DNA from: Marinobacter sp.
GTDB lineage: Bacteria > Pseudomonadota > Gammaproteobacteria > Pseudomonadales > Oleiphilaceae
Assembly: GCF_014859525.1 (NCBI RefSeq)
Contig: NZ_JACUUB010000027.1
Span: 1 to 35,699, forward strand
Length of the DNA stretch: 35,699 nucleotides
Direction: 5' to 3'
In this document: positions 16,072 to 25,388 of the stretch, piece after piece
How the letters are laid out: each line of letters starts with the position of its first letter
Position numbering within the stretch: the stretch's first letter is position 1
Made by a program: the position numbers and the translations under genes
Notes under the pieces: model-generated
Seen by the model: only the letters and a program-made list of their open reading frames with translations
What the model was told of the DNA's origin: nothing
The model's database searches: none

Positions 16072-18285
16072 ATGAACAAGCAGTCCGGCATACATTACCT
16101 TCGAGAGCACAGAGAGGCGGCCAGTAACCGGCCGGTTCCTGCGGAGGTAGCTCGTATCCGTGACACCGTTGTTGCGGGTTTGGGAGATTTGCTGCAAGGC
16201 GCCTTTGATGCCGTCGATGATTCACTCTTCGAGCTGGCCAATAACGCGCGCAGCAACAACGAGCAAAACCGGTACTTCGAAGCGATGCGGGAGATCCGGA
16301 TCAAACGCAAAGGTGTGGAGCGTCATTTTCAGAACGCCGTCGCCCAATTCTTTGCGAATCCGCCTCACGCCGGGCAACTGCAGCCTCAGGATCCTGCCAC
16401 TCAAGCCAGTGTCGACACTTTGTCTCTGGTAGGCGACGACGACCTGGAAGAACAAGTTGCGCTCAACGCCATGACCACCAAAGCAAAAGCTCATTTTCAG
16501 GGGCCGCTGCTGCAGTTACAGGCGAGATTTACCGAAGTTTACCCCGACGCCACCGAAGACTCTCCGGTCAACCCGATGGCTCCGGAGCACCTCTGCAGTG
16601 CCTTTACCGAAGCCATTCAAGCGCTCGAGATACAAATCCGGGAGCGACTGATTCTTCTCAAACAGTTTGATCGCTACGTGGTCTCCAACCTCGGCATGCT
16701 CCTGGACGAAGCCAACCGAATCCTGATCCAGGCCGGTGTCATCCCAAATTTCCGGTATCACGGCAAGGCAGGGCAAACCAGCAAAGCGCCTGAAAAGACA
16801 GCCACCGAGTCGCCCTCCGGGGCCAGCACCCCAGCAGGCTCTGTCTACGAACAACGAACCGAAGACACTGCGATCTTTGATCAGATACGACAAATGCTGG
16901 CCCTGCAACGCACCAACTCTGGCACGCCACCGCGCAGCGCTGACCCCTCGTTAAGGGTCGTTGGTGGTCGGGAGCTGGCCGATATGCTCAGCGCTCTGCC
17001 CAGCCAGGATAGCCTGACCGATCCGGACGACCTGAGCACCGGCATCCCAATCGATGTCGACCTACAACAGGTTGTGCAACAGCTGCTCGCCCGAGCCGAA
17101 AGCCAGGATGGCCGCAAGCCAGCACTCAACGAGGTCGATGAAGACCTGATCAATCTGGTGTCGATGCTGTTCGAGTTCATTCTGGACGACTACAACCTGT
17201 CAGCACCAGTCCAGGTTCTGATCAGCCGGCTCCAGATCCCGATTTTGAAAGTCGTCATTAAAGACAAAAGCTTTTTCAGCAAAGCGAACCACCCTGCCCG
17301 CAAATTGCTCAACTCGCTGGCGCGGGCAGGTATCGGCTGGAGCAGCAGTGATGAAAAAACCCGAGACAAGCTTTACAGCCAGATTCATAACGTGGTGCAA
17401 CGGATTCTGAATGAATTCGACGGTGATGTAGCGCTGTTTGAGTCTCTGAATCTGGAGTTCGAGCAATTTCTGGAACGGGAAAACCGAAAAGCGTCACTCG
17501 TGGAGCAACGTACGCGCGAGTCCGAACGTGGCCGGATCAAGTCTCAGAAAGCTCAGGAAGCTGTCGACCGGCTACTCAAAGAGAAGGTTTCACGATACCA
17601 CCTGCCCGACTCCGTCCGTGACATTCTGATGAATGGCTGGAGTCGGGTCATGTTTCTGGCCTACCTGCGTGACGACACCGAACACCGCTGGCAGGAAACT
17701 GCCCGAATTGTGGATGACCTGATCTGGAGCCTTCACCCCCATGAAGAGGATGAAGAACGCGACCAGTGGGTTCGTGTGGTACCCGGTCTTCTCAAATCGC
17801 TTCGGGCCGGGCTGGAGGAGGTCTCCTACAATGCTTCCCGGCTCGATCATATGATGGGGCAACTGAAACACGAGCTGGCCGAGGCTTTCCGCACCAATGC
17901 CGCCATCGAAGCACGCCAGAACAGCCCGACAGACGCCGAAGAAGAAGAGCCGACAGCACACCAGACTGCGATTGAACGCCAGCAGGAACTGGAAGACGCC
18001 ACCGTTGCCGAGTATGTGGCAAAACTCGATGCGGTTGAGGTTGGCAGCTGGATGGAGTTCCGACTGGTCAATGGTGCAAGCTTCCGGTGCAAGCTGTCCG
18101 CCGTCATCGACGAGGCCGACTGCTTTGTCTTTGTCAATCGCATGGGCCTGAAAGTGATTGAAAAAACGCGGATTGAGCTGGCCCACGAAATGCGTCGCGG
18201 GCGCCTGACCATGCTTGAGCAGGGCGCTCTGATTGATCGTGCATTGAATGCCGTTGTAGGCAACCTGCGCACCAAAACTGCCTGA
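16072..18285 (+). CDS. DUF1631 family protein
   Basis: A 737-residue cytoplasmic protein of the DUF1631 family, common in gammaproteobacteria and often misnamed 'thymidine phosphorylase'; no enzymatic motif of that kind is visible. The ATG at 16072 has AGGAG eight bases upstream and is preferred over an in-frame TTG at 16048. Visible parts: a mostly helical N-terminal half; a low-complexity Ala/Ser/Thr/Pro linker at about 230-270; a helical region with strongly charged, coiled-coil-like sequence at about 460-510 (FLERENRKASLVEQRTRES); and a conserved C-terminal block of about 90 residues (GSWMEFRLVNGASFRCKLSA, FVFVNRMGLKV) with a beta-barrel look reminiscent of PilZ-like folds. That last comparison is my inference. 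The next gene starts 5 bases after the stop. Confidence 0.85.
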   Translation: MNKQSGIHYLREHREAASNRPVPAEVARIRDTVVAGLGDLLQGAFDAVDDSLFELANNARSNNEQNRYFEAMREIRIKRKGVERHFQNAVAQFFANPPHAGQLQPQDPATQASVDTLSLVGDDDLEEQVALNAMTTKAKAHFQGPLLQLQARFTEVYPDATEDSPVNPMAPEHLCSAFTEAIQALEIQIRERLILLKQFDRYVVSNLGMLLDEANRILIQAGVIPNFRYHGKAGQTSKAPEKTATESPSGASTPAGSVYEQRTEDTAIFDQIRQMLALQRTNSGTPPRSADPSLRVVGGRELADMLSALPSQDSLTDPDDLSTGIPIDVDLQQVVQQLLARAESQDGRKPALNEVDEDLINLVSMLFEFILDDYNLSAPVQVLISRLQIPILKVVIKDKSFFSKANHPARKLLNSLARAGIGWSSSDEKTRDKLYSQIHNVVQRILNEFDGDVALFESLNLEFEQFLERENRKASLVEQRTRESERGRIKSQKAQEAVDRLLKEKVSRYHLPDSVRDILMNGWSRVMFLAYLRDDTEHRWQETARIVDDLIWSLHPHEEDEERDQWVRVVPGLLKSLRAGLEEVSYNASRLDHMMGQLKHELAEAFRTNAAIEARQNSPTDAEEEEPTAHQTAIERQQELEDATVAEYVAKLDAVEVGSWMEFRLVNGASFRCKLSAVIDEADCFVFVNRMGLKVIEKTRIELAHEMRRGRLTMLEQGALIDRALNAVVGNLRTKTA

Positions 18286-18290
18286 CGCTG

Positions 18291-18671
18291 ATGCCAGAGT
18301 CAGCAGCAACGGTTGCATTGCCCCCCCCCAACGCAATGAATGCGCAAGGGATGATTCGGACAATCACCAACTTACCGTCCGAACAAGACTCCTACCTGAT
18401 CTTGCTCGCCACCCACCTCGCAGAAACCCTGGAACATCAGCGTGTGCCGGCAATCTCCAGGCTAAAGGAGACGGTTACCATGCAGTTCGAACTGAGAATT
18501 TTACCCAAAGGCGCACTGACCAGAGCGCGGGTAGTGCAATCAACAGGATTACCAGGAATTGATGAAGCGGCGTATCGGGCTGCGCTGGCGGCTAGCCCCT
18601 ATCCGGAGCCGGAAGAAGAGAAGACTGACCGCTTCGAAGTGACACTGGTGTTCACCTCGAAGCGCCAATAG
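18291..18671 (+). CDS. Small TonB C-terminal-domain protein with a C9 tract near its start
   Basis: A 126-residue protein whose last ~60 residues fit the TonB C-terminal fold: [53 protein letters not shown]. Unlike true TonB it has no N-terminal membrane anchor, no long Pro-rich spacer and no signal peptide, so it is not a complete energy transducer. Codons 11-13 are CCC CCC CCC, a run of nine C. The start at 18291 is 5 bases after the DUF1631 stop and lacks a clear Shine-Dalgarno, suggesting coupling. In-frame Met codons at 18336 and 18351 are alternative starts that would exclude the tract. It converges on grxD with an 8-base gap. The role is unknown; a link to DUF1631 is suggested only by adjacency. 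Confidence 0.7.
   Translation: MPESAATVALPPPNAMNAQGMIRTITNLPSEQDSYLILLATHLAETLEHQRVPAISRLKETVTMQFELRILPKGALTRARVVQSTGLPGIDEAAYRAALAASPYPEPEEEKTDRFEVTLVFTSKRQ
18321..18329 (+). repeat. C9 homopolymer inside the TonB-C-domain gene
   Basis: Nine consecutive C encode Pro-Pro-Pro if the upstream ATG is used. G/C tracts of this length are classic slipped-strand sites. A gain or loss of one base would put residues downstream out of frame unless translation begins at 18336 or 18351. Confidence 0.9.
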
Positions 18672-18679
18672 CCTTGGCG

Positions 18680-19006
18680 TTAAGCCTCAGCTTGCTTAAC
18701 GGCGTCTTTCACCGCTTTGGCCAGCTCACCGTTTTCAGACATCTCCATTACGATGTCACAACCACCCACCAGTTCGCCGCCGATGTAGAGCTGCGGGTAG
18801 GTCGGCCAGCTAGAGTAGACTTTAAGCGCGTCACGCAGCTCCTGGTTGTCCAGAATATTCACAAACGCAAACCGCTCGCCGCATGCCATAAGGGCCTGAA
18901 CCGTGCGGGAAGAAAAGCCACACTGGGGTGCCTGGGGCGTTCCCTTCATGTAAAGAATAACCGGATTTTCTTCGAGTTGGCTCTTGATGGTGTCGTTAAT
19001 ATCCAT
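18680..19006 (-). CDS. grxD: Monothiol glutaredoxin, Grx4 type
   Basis: CGFS-type glutaredoxin that binds and transfers [2Fe-2S] clusters. It has 108 residues from the ATG at 19004-19006 ([20 protein letters not shown]), with GAGG upstream. A 45-codon in-frame extension lies in the promoter region and is not family-like. Active site PQCGFSS (single Cys), glutathione-binding [22 protein letters not shown], standard C-terminal helix. It converges with the TonB-domain gene (8-base gap) and diverges from argF. Grx4 proteins normally pair with BolA partners, none of which is encoded here. Confidence 0.96.
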   Translation of the reverse strand: MDINDTIKSQLEENPVILYMKGTPQAPQCGFSSRTVQALMACGERFAFVNILDNQELRDALKVYSSWPTYPQLYIGGELVGGCDIVMEMSENGELAKAVKDAVKQAEA

Positions 19007-19060
19007 GAACTGGTACCTCTGATTGACGTCAGGTTTGCCGCCACACGGCATTTGCCCATT

Positions 19061-19090
19061 ATTGTACACGGGAGGGCGTTTTCCCACCAA
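19061..19090 (-). promoter_or_regulatory. Putative grxD promoter
   Basis: Minus strand: -35-like TTGGTG (19085-19090), 18-base spacer, -10 TACAAT (19061-19066), about 55 bases before the grxD ATG. Confidence 0.5.
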
Positions 19091-19216
19091 GCCCGTCTGT
19101 TTGACCCAGAGCAACGGCGCCACCGGTGGCGTTGTTTTCAAGGGTGCGAAGGGCTAGACTTGATGCCTTTTTCAAATGCTAACCGTATTGCAGTTTCCTT
19201 GAAACAGGGGCCTTTC

Positions 19217-20131
19217 ATGGCAGCGAGACATTTTCTGACACTGAACGACATGACAACCAGTGAGCTCGAGCAGCTCCTGGATCATGCATCCAGGCTTCGT
19301 GAGGAGTGGCGAGCGGGAAAAACCCGAGACTCTCTTAAAAACCGTGTTCTCGCGATGATCTTTGAAAAATCATCAACCCGCACCCGGGTATCCTTCGAGG
19401 CCGGCATGACTCAGCTCGGTGGTGCAGCCTTGTTTCTGTCGCCCCGTGACACTCAGCTTGGTCGAGGTGAGCCCATCGAAGACTCGGCCATCGTCATCTC
19501 CAGCATGGTCGATGCGGTGATGATCCGGACCTTTGCCCATACCACCGTAGAAAAATTTGCAGCCGCGTCCAGCAAGCCGGTCATCAACGCGCTGACCGAC
19601 GACTTTCACCCATGCCAATTACTGGCAGACATGCAAACTTTTCGCGAACATCGCGGCAGCATTCGCGGTGCCACGGTCGCCTGGATCGGCGACGGCAACA
19701 ATATGTGCCATTCCTACATCAACGCCGCCCAACAATTCGACTTCCACCTGAACGTCGCCTGCCCGGAAGGCTACGAGCCCGACTCAGCCCTGCTCAATAC
19801 ACACAGCGACCGGGTCACTGTTGTCCGGGAACCTGAAGAGGCCGCCCGTAATGCCAACCTACTGGTTACCGATGTCTGGGCTTCCATGGGCCAGGAAGAC
19901 GAGCAAAAAGCACGGGAAAAAGTATTTCGTAATTACCAGATCAGCCCGGCCTTGATGTCTGTAGCAGCCAAAGATGCCCTGTTTATGCATTGCCTGCCCG
20001 CGCATCGGGGCGAGGAAATTTCCGCTGATATGATGGAACACCCTGGCTCGGTGGTTTGGCACGAGGCCGAAAACCGTCTTCATGCCCAGAAAGCCTTGCT
20101 TGAATTTCTCATCCTCAACCGCCTGGACTGA
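19217..20131 (+). CDS. argF: Ornithine carbamoyltransferase
   Basis: Makes citrulline from ornithine and carbamoyl phosphate in arginine synthesis. It has 304 residues from the ATG at 19217, with AGGGG seven bases upstream. An upstream in-frame extension overlaps grxD antisense and is not part of the enzyme. Carbamoyl-phosphate site STRTR (53-57) and HPCQ (131-134). Ornithine site DVWASMGQE (about 219-227) and HCLP (258-261). The short anabolic form matches ArgF of pseudomonads rather than the catabolic ArcB. An ABC ATPase gene follows by 3 bases. I saw no convincing ARG box in the 75-base upstream region. Confidence 0.96.
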   Translation: MAARHFLTLNDMTTSELEQLLDHASRLREEWRAGKTRDSLKNRVLAMIFEKSSTRTRVSFEAGMTQLGGAALFLSPRDTQLGRGEPIEDSAIVISSMVDAVMIRTFAHTTVEKFAAASSKPVINALTDDFHPCQLLADMQTFREHRGSIRGATVAWIGDGNNMCHSYINAAQQFDFHLNVACPEGYEPDSALLNTHSDRVTVVREPEEAARNANLLVTDVWASMGQEDEQKAREKVFRNYQISPALMSVAAKDALFMHCLPAHRGEEISADMMEHPGSVVWHEAENRLHAQKALLEFLILNRLD

Positions 20132-20134
20132 TCG

Positions 20135-21208
20135 ATGACCGAAGCTCTGGTGCCCGCAGCCGACTGGCTGCTGGAAGTGAACAATCTGTCGTGCGGCTAC
20201 GGCGGCGAATCTGTGGTGAAAGATGTCAATTTCGCACTCAGCCATGGCGATATCGGCTGCCTACTGGGCCCCAGCGGCTGCGGTAAAAGCACCATCCTCA
20301 GAGCACTGGCCGGCTTTTTACCGTTAAATGTGGGCGAAATTCAGCTGCAATCCCAGGCCATCAGCCTGCCTGGCCGTACCCTGGCTCCTGAGAAACGTCG
20401 GATCGGCATGGTGTTTCAGGATTACGCCTTGTTCCCCCACCTGTCCATCGCAGACAACGTCGGGTTTGGCTTGAATGCCCTGAAAAAGGCCGACCGTCGC
20501 CTTAAAGTGATGGAACTGCTCAACCTCGTGCACTTGCAGGATCTTGCCGACAGCTATCCCCATGAGCTCTCCGGCGGTCAGCAGCAACGCGTGGCACTGG
20601 CCCGGGCCCTGGCGCCCGAGCCCACGCTGATCTTGCTGGATGAACCCTTCTCGAACCTGGACACCGACCTTCGCCGACGCCTGAGCCTCGATGTGCGAGA
20701 CATTCTGAAAACGCTGGGAATCAGCGCCATTCTGGTCACCCACGACCAGCAGGAAGCCTTCGCCATGTGCGACCAGGTCGCCGTACTCAAAGACGGCAGT
20801 CTTCAGCAGTGGGATGTGCCGTATAACCTTTACCACGAACCAGCCAACCGCTTTGTCGCCAGTTTTATCGGCCAGGGTGGATTTATCCCCGGCACGGCGC
20901 TGGGACCAGACACCATCGACTCCGAACTGGGCGTTATCCATGGCAACAGGGCCTACAAATGGGAACCCGGAACTTTGCTGGACGTGCTGATTCGACCCGA
21001 TGACATTGTGTACGATCCGGATTCAGAGCTCAGGCCCAAAGTGGTGGAGAAGACCTTCGCGGGCACCTCTACCCTTTACCGTTTCCGCTGCTCAGAGAAC
21101 ACCGAGTTTGAAGCCCTGTTTCGCAGCCACCTTGATTTCAACATGGGCGAAAATGTGCCCGTGCGCGTTGAAGCCGATCACCTGATCGCCTTCGAACGCA
21201 TCGGCTAG
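20135..21208 (+). CDS. ABC transporter ATPase, FbpC/PotA-like with C-terminal TOBE-type domain
   Basis: A 357-residue nucleotide-binding subunit of an importer. Walker A is GPSGCGKST (45-53), the Q-loop lies in MVFQDYALFPHLS (about 92-104), the signature is LSGGQQQR (145-152), Walker B is LILLDEP, and the H-loop His is in LVTHDQQEA. A regulatory C-terminal extension (about 240-357; DVLIRPDDIVYD) is TOBE-like as in FbpC, PotA and ModC. Sequence style is closest to iron(III) or small-cation importers, but substrate cannot be assigned. No permease or binding-protein gene is adjacent: argF is 3 bases upstream and glpK converges downstream. This orphan placement next to argF is also known in Pseudomonas. 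Confidence 0.88.
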   Translation: MTEALVPAADWLLEVNNLSCGYGGESVVKDVNFALSHGDIGCLLGPSGCGKSTILRALAGFLPLNVGEIQLQSQAISLPGRTLAPEKRRIGMVFQDYALFPHLSIADNVGFGLNALKKADRRLKVMELLNLVHLQDLADSYPHELSGGQQQRVALARALAPEPTLILLDEPFSNLDTDLRRRLSLDVRDILKTLGISAILVTHDQQEAFAMCDQVAVLKDGSLQQWDVPYNLYHEPANRFVASFIGQGGFIPGTALGPDTIDSELGVIHGNRAYKWEPGTLLDVLIRPDDIVYDPDSELRPKVVEKTFAGTSTLYRFRCSENTEFEALFRSHLDFNMGENVPVRVEADHLIAFERIG

Positions 21209-21218
21209 GTAGCGCGGC

Positions 21219-22700
21219 TCAGTTATTGCAGACCCGCTCGACAGCGTCCAGCCAGCCAGCATAGAGCGTCTCCCTGAGCGCAGGCTTCATGTCTGGCTGG
21301 AATTGGCGCTCACGCTCCCACAACCCCGAAATCTGCTCCAGACTCTCAAACACACCGGTCTGTATGCCTGCCAGGTAAGCCGCGCCTAACGCGGTTGTTT
21401 CGGTTACCCTTGGCCGATCGACGGTGACATTGAGTATATCCGCGAGAAACTGCATTACCCAGTCGTTCACTGCCATACCACCATCCACCCGCAGGGACTC
21501 CAGCGGCGCACCGTCGTTGCGGATAGCCCGAACGAGGTCTTTGGTTTGATAACACACGGATTGCAAGCCCGCAGTCACGATCTCAGCGATACCCGTATCG
21601 CGAGTCAGCCCCAGAATCGCTCCCCGGGCATTCGGATCCCAATGAGGCGCCCCCAGGCCGGTAAACGCCGGCACGAGGTAAACCGGGTTATCGACACCTA
21701 CGGTCTCTGCGTGCCCCGACGACTCGCTGGCATGGGTAATCAGCCGCAGACCATCCCGCAACCATTGCATGGCAGCCCCCGCCACAAAGATGCTGCCCTC
21801 AATGGCATAGCATGGCTTACCATTCAGTCGATAGGCCATGGTGGTGAGCAAGCGATTTTCGGAACGCAGCGCTTTGTCACCGGTATTCAGCATCAGGAAA
21901 CAACCGGTACCGTAGGTACTCTTCGCCATACCTGGCTCAAAACAGGCCTGCCCAATCAGCGCTGCGTGCTGGTCACCGGCGATACCCGCAACGTTAACCG
22001 GGCTGCCAAACCATTCTGCGTCTGTCAAACCGTAGTCATCAGCACAGTCCAACACGCCGGGCAACAAGGCTCTGGGCACCCGGAACAAGCTCAACAGGTC
22101 GTCGTCCCATTTTTGAGTGTGAATATTGAATAACGCCGTACGCGAGGCATTGGTCGCATCGGTAAAGTGCGACAGCCCTTTGGTCAGATTCCACAACAAC
22201 CAGGTATCGACGGTTCCAAAAGCCAGCTCACCGGCCTCTGCGCGGTTACGGGCACCTTCCACATTATCGAGTAGCCACGCCACCTTGGTGGCTGAAAAAT
22301 AGGGATCGATCAGCAAACCGGTACGCTCAACCACCAGATCCTCATAACCGTCCGATTTCAACTTGGTGCAGACCGACGCTGTTCGGCGGTCCTGCCAGAC
22401 AATGGCGTGATGAATGGGCTGACCGGTTGCACGGTCCCAGATGATGGTGGTTTCTCGCTGGTTGGTAATGCCAATGCCCGCCAACTGATCGGCTGTTATC
22501 GCCGCGTTGTCCAGAGCATCGCGGCACACAGACAGAGTGCTGTCCCAGATTTCCAGGGCATCATGCTCAACCCAGCCATCTTTGGGGAAGTACTGGTGGA
22601 ATTCCTGCTGGGCAACGGCGACTTGCGTACCTGTGGAATCGAAAACAATCGCCCGGGAACTGGTTGTGCCCTGATCAATGGCGAGCAAATAGGGGGGCAT
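21219..22700 (-). CDS. glpK: Glycerol kinase
   Basis: Phosphorylates glycerol to sn-glycerol 3-phosphate with ATP. It has 493 residues, typical. FGGY-family sequence: [18 protein letters not shown] at the N-terminus (phosphate 1 loop), [20 protein letters not shown] (glycerol site, with Arg and Glu), [13 protein letters not shown], and [21 protein letters not shown] with the C-terminal adenosine motif. ATG at 22698-22700 with GGAGAGAGG upstream. No glpF, glpD or glpR is within the window. A poor CRP-like match (TGTGA-N6-TCAGG, 22752-22767) lies upstream, too weak to call. It converges with the ABC ATPase gene (10-base gap, no hairpin). Confidence 0.97.
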   Translation of the reverse strand: MPPYLLAIDQGTTSSRAIVFDSTGTQVAVAQQEFHQYFPKDGWVEHDALEIWDSTLSVCRDALDNAAITADQLAGIGITNQRETTIIWDRATGQPIHHAIVWQDRRTASVCTKLKSDGYEDLVVERTGLLIDPYFSATKVAWLLDNVEGARNRAEAGELAFGTVDTWLLWNLTKGLSHFTDATNASRTALFNIHTQKWDDDLLSLFRVPRALLPGVLDCADDYGLTDAEWFGSPVNVAGIAGDQHAALIGQACFEPGMAKSTYGTGCFLMLNTGDKALRSENRLLTTMAYRLNGKPCYAIEGSIFVAGAAMQWLRDGLRLITHASESSGHAETVGVDNPVYLVPAFTGLGAPHWDPNARGAILGLTRDTGIAEIVTAGLQSVCYQTKDLVRAIRNDGAPLESLRVDGGMAVNDWVMQFLADILNVTVDRPRVTETTALGAAYLAGIQTGVFESLEQISGLWERERQFQPDMKPALRETLYAGWLDAVERVCNN

Positions 22701-22785
22701 GCCTCTCTCCTGTTTTTCCAGAAGAGTCTACCAGCACAAACAAGATCTGAGTGTGAATAAGCTCAGGTGACAGGTATTTTTTCAG

Positions 22786-22815
22786 AAAAAAAAAGGGCTG
22801 GATAAATCCAGCCCT
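22786..22815 (-). terminator. Strong intrinsic terminator after the two-component operon
   Basis: On the minus strand a nine-base perfect stem (GGGCTGGAT with ATCCAGCCC, two-base centre) is followed by nine T. It lies about 148 bases beyond the kinase stop and 86 bases before the glpK start. The long region before it (22816-22962) has no convincing gene and is probably 3' UTR; see findings. Confidence 0.93.
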
Positions 22816-22962
22816 CAAATGACGAATGAAACAAGGAAAGTTCGTATGAACTACAACCTCAAAAGTCATCCCTTACATGGTTGATTCTCTACAAATCGCC
22901 GACTCACTTCAGTAGATATTCTGTAGAGCTTTGTTACATCTGGTGAGGACATGAGCACTGGC

Positions 22963-24537
22963 TCACAAAAACGAATCTGCGGGCTTTCGCCTGGGCCAGA
23001 CCAAGCTGAACCGAGCGCCCCCCAACTCGTCGCTGCGCCCAACAAAGGCCTGCCCGCCATGCCAGTACAGAATCCGCCGAACAATCGATAGCCCCAGCCC
23101 GTACCCGCCGGAGGTTCTGGTCCGACTATCATCCAGCCGGGCAAAAGCGGTAAACACCTTTTCCCAGTCCTGCTCCGGGATACCTGGACCATCGTCTTCA
23201 ACATCTATCCGGCAGTTGTCTTCATCCAAATGGCAGTTCACAACAACGCGCCCTTCGGCATAACGGGCGGCATTACCGACAAGGTTCTGGATGGCCCGAT
23301 GAATATACCGGGGTTCCATGTCTGACAATGCCCAGCGCTCCGATGCGTCATCAATACGACAATCAATCTGGATGCCGGTCCGGATAACCTGCTGCTCTGA
23401 CACCACCTGCCGAACGATGTCCGTGACCGAACCTTCCCTGAGACTGAATACCGGCCCGCCCTGCTCTAGCCGGGCGTAAGTGAGGATTTCATCAATCAGT
23501 TCATCCAGCTCCTGAATATCACCGTCGATGCCTTCGAGCTGTTTTGCGAGTACCTCCGGACCATTTCCGGACTCGATCATCTGAACACCAAAACGAATCC
23601 GGGCAACGGGAGTACGCAGCTCATGCGATACCGCGTGAATCATTTCGCGCTGCACGTTAACCAGTCGCTGAATATGCTCGGCCATGCTGTTAAAAGAGTC
23701 TGCCAGGCGCGATACCAGAGTCCCGTCTTCAGACTCGACTCTGGCGCCCATCTCCCCACGCCCGATACGCACCGCTACCGATTCCACTTTACGCAAGTGC
23801 CCCTCCACCAAGCGGATCGCCAGAAAAAGCGCGACGGCCAGTACCGAGCCAATCACAACCATCAGCAAAGCGATCACGGGCCAGGCCCAGGGGTTAAAGG
23901 GCGGCGGCATTTGAACAACAATCAGATCGCCCTCAGACAGCCTGAGTAAAACGTGAGCGCGATGTTCACCTTGCTCATTGAAAACCGCCAACCCGCTGTC
24001 AGCAACGCCCTCAAGAACCGTCTGATCCGGCAACCTCTCCAGGTTCTGTACAGGTTTAATACTGACCAGCAGCGCTTCTGCCAGCTGATCAATCACCTCA
24101 GCCCGCTGATCCGGCGCGGTTGTTTCCAGATGCCAGCGAATGACCAAAGCCACGGCCTGAGCCATTTCCTGATACGTTTGCTTCAGGCGAAGGCTGATCA
24201 CCTCGCCATCAAAGGACCGAACAAGATAGCGATAACCAACGTCCGTTCGCTGAGCAACAATCTGACCATACCCCAACCGCTCTGTCGTTATCGTTGTCAG
24301 ATCGAACTGGCTCGGGTCACCAGATCGCAAGCCAAACATGGAAGGCATCCAGTGATACTGGCGGACAGGTACCGGAGTCGCGGCCAGCCATCTCATCAGT
24401 GGCTCGGCAAAGCGTTCATGCCAAAACTGATGCCGAACGGAGTTGATTCCGGTAAACAAGAGCGTACAAATCAGAACAACCAGCGCAGTCACGCCGACCA
24501 GGCGGGCATAAATTGACAGGAAAAACTTCAGGGACAT
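22963..24537 (-). CDS. Sensor histidine kinase (HAMP-HisKA-HATPase)
   Basis: A 524-residue inner-membrane sensor. TM1 spans about 11-31. A periplasmic domain of ~185 residues (about 32-216) has no recognised sensory fold. TM2 spans about 218-242, followed by HAMP at about 243-295. HisKA carries the phospho-acceptor His305 in HAVSHELRTPVARIRF. The catalytic domain shows the N-box (QNLVGNAARYAEG), G1 (DVEDDGPGIP) and G2 (GYGLGLSIVRRI). The architecture is that of the EnvZ/RstB group. It follows its regulator by 57 bases on the same strand, so the two form a pair. The signal is unknown; the Trp/Tyr-rich periplasmic start (RQYHWMPSMFGLRSGD) is distinctive. Confidence 0.93.
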   Translation of the reverse strand: MSLKFFLSIYARLVGVTALVVLICTLLFTGINSVRHQFWHERFAEPLMRWLAATPVPVRQYHWMPSMFGLRSGDPSQFDLTTITTERLGYGQIVAQRTDVGYRYLVRSFDGEVISLRLKQTYQEMAQAVALVIRWHLETTAPDQRAEVIDQLAEALLVSIKPVQNLERLPDQTVLEGVADSGLAVFNEQGEHRAHVLLRLSEGDLIVVQMPPPFNPWAWPVIALLMVVIGSVLAVALFLAIRLVEGHLRKVESVAVRIGRGEMGARVESEDGTLVSRLADSFNSMAEHIQRLVNVQREMIHAVSHELRTPVARIRFGVQMIESGNGPEVLAKQLEGIDGDIQELDELIDEILTYARLEQGGPVFSLREGSVTDIVRQVVSEQQVIRTGIQIDCRIDDASERWALSDMEPRYIHRAIQNLVGNAARYAEGRVVVNCHLDEDNCRIDVEDDGPGIPEQDWEKVFTAFARLDDSRTRTSGGYGLGLSIVRRILYWHGGQAFVGRSDELGGARFSLVWPRRKPADSFL

Positions 24538-24594
24538 GCGGCCTACCCCGGTAACACAGCCTGCCCCTTTGCGGAGCAGGCGGTGGAAAATCGG

Positions 24595-25329
24595 TCAGGC
24601 TTCTTTGACAAACAAATAGCCTTTACTGCGAACCGTTTTGATCCGACGAGGATGTATTGGGTCATCACCGATTTTAGGTCTGATTCGGGATACCCGTACA
24701 TCAATAGAGCGATCCTGACCATCATATTCAATGCCACGCAAAGCCGTGAAAATTTCCTCCCGACTAAGCACACGGCCTGCATTGCTGGCCAGCAACCAGA
24801 GCAGATCAAATTCTGCACTGGTCAGGTCGATACTGTCTTCGTTGAGCCAGGCTTCACGCATGGAGCGATCAACAATCAAATCGTTAAAGGCCAGCCGAAT
24901 CGGCTCTTCACCTGAATCGTTCGACTTGCCAACAGGCACAGTGTCCATGCGCCTGAGCATGGCGCGTATCCGGGCCAGTAACACCCGAGGCTGGACCGGC
25001 TTGCTGATGTAATCATCCGCGCCCATCTCAAGACCGAGCACCTGATCCAGGTCGTCGGTGCGGGCGGTGAGCATAATGATGGGGCCAGAATAAACAGGCC
25101 TAACCCGCCGGCAGATCGAAAGACCGTCTTCACCCGGCAGCATGAGATCCAGAACAACAAGATCTGGCTGCTCATTACGAATGCGTTCTACTGCAGCACC
25201 ACCGTGGTGTTCCAGGAAGACCGTCAGTCCGTTGTTTTCAAGATACTCACGGGTAAGATCCGCAAGCCGCTCGTCGTCTTCAACGATCAGGATTCGCCAA
25301 CTCTCGTTTGTCTGTTCCACGCCATCCAT
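24595..25329 (-). CDS. OmpR/PhoB-family response regulator
   Basis: A 244-residue regulator. Receiver domain: acidic pocket Glu17-Asp18-Asp19 (IVEDDE), phospho-acceptor Asp61 (VVLDLMLPGEDG), Thr88 (MLTART) and Lys110 (YISKPVQP). The C-terminal winged helix covers about 145-240 (DLTSAEFDLLWLLASNAG, DVRVSRIRPKIGDD, TVRSKGYLF). RstA-like in flavour (ADDYISKPVQPRVLLARIRA), but the orthology is not proven. First gene of the pair with the histidine kinase. The upstream region carries duplicated motifs that may be its own binding sites. Confidence 0.93.
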   Translation of the reverse strand: MDGVEQTNESWRILIVEDDERLADLTREYLENNGLTVFLEHHGGAAVERIRNEQPDLVVLDLMLPGEDGLSICRRVRPVYSGPIIMLTARTDDLDQVLGLEMGADDYISKPVQPRVLLARIRAMLRRMDTVPVGKSNDSGEEPIRLAFNDLIVDRSMREAWLNEDSIDLTSAEFDLLWLLASNAGRVLSREEIFTALRGIEYDGQDRSIDVRVSRIRPKIGDDPIHPRRIKTVRSKGYLFVKEA

Positions 25330-25388
25330 CTCTGTTTTTTATATTCCGGTTTTTGGGACTGTCTGCCCGACCATACAGGCAACGTTCC

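Noticed and set aside
22752..22767. CRP-like site upstream of glpK (TGTGA-N6-TCAGG)
   Set aside because: Only one half-site matches well.
22675..22869. Minus-strand 64-residue open frame between the kinase and glpK
   Set aside because: It reads straight through the strong terminator and its T-run, and its ATG has Shine-Dalgarno-like bases too close.
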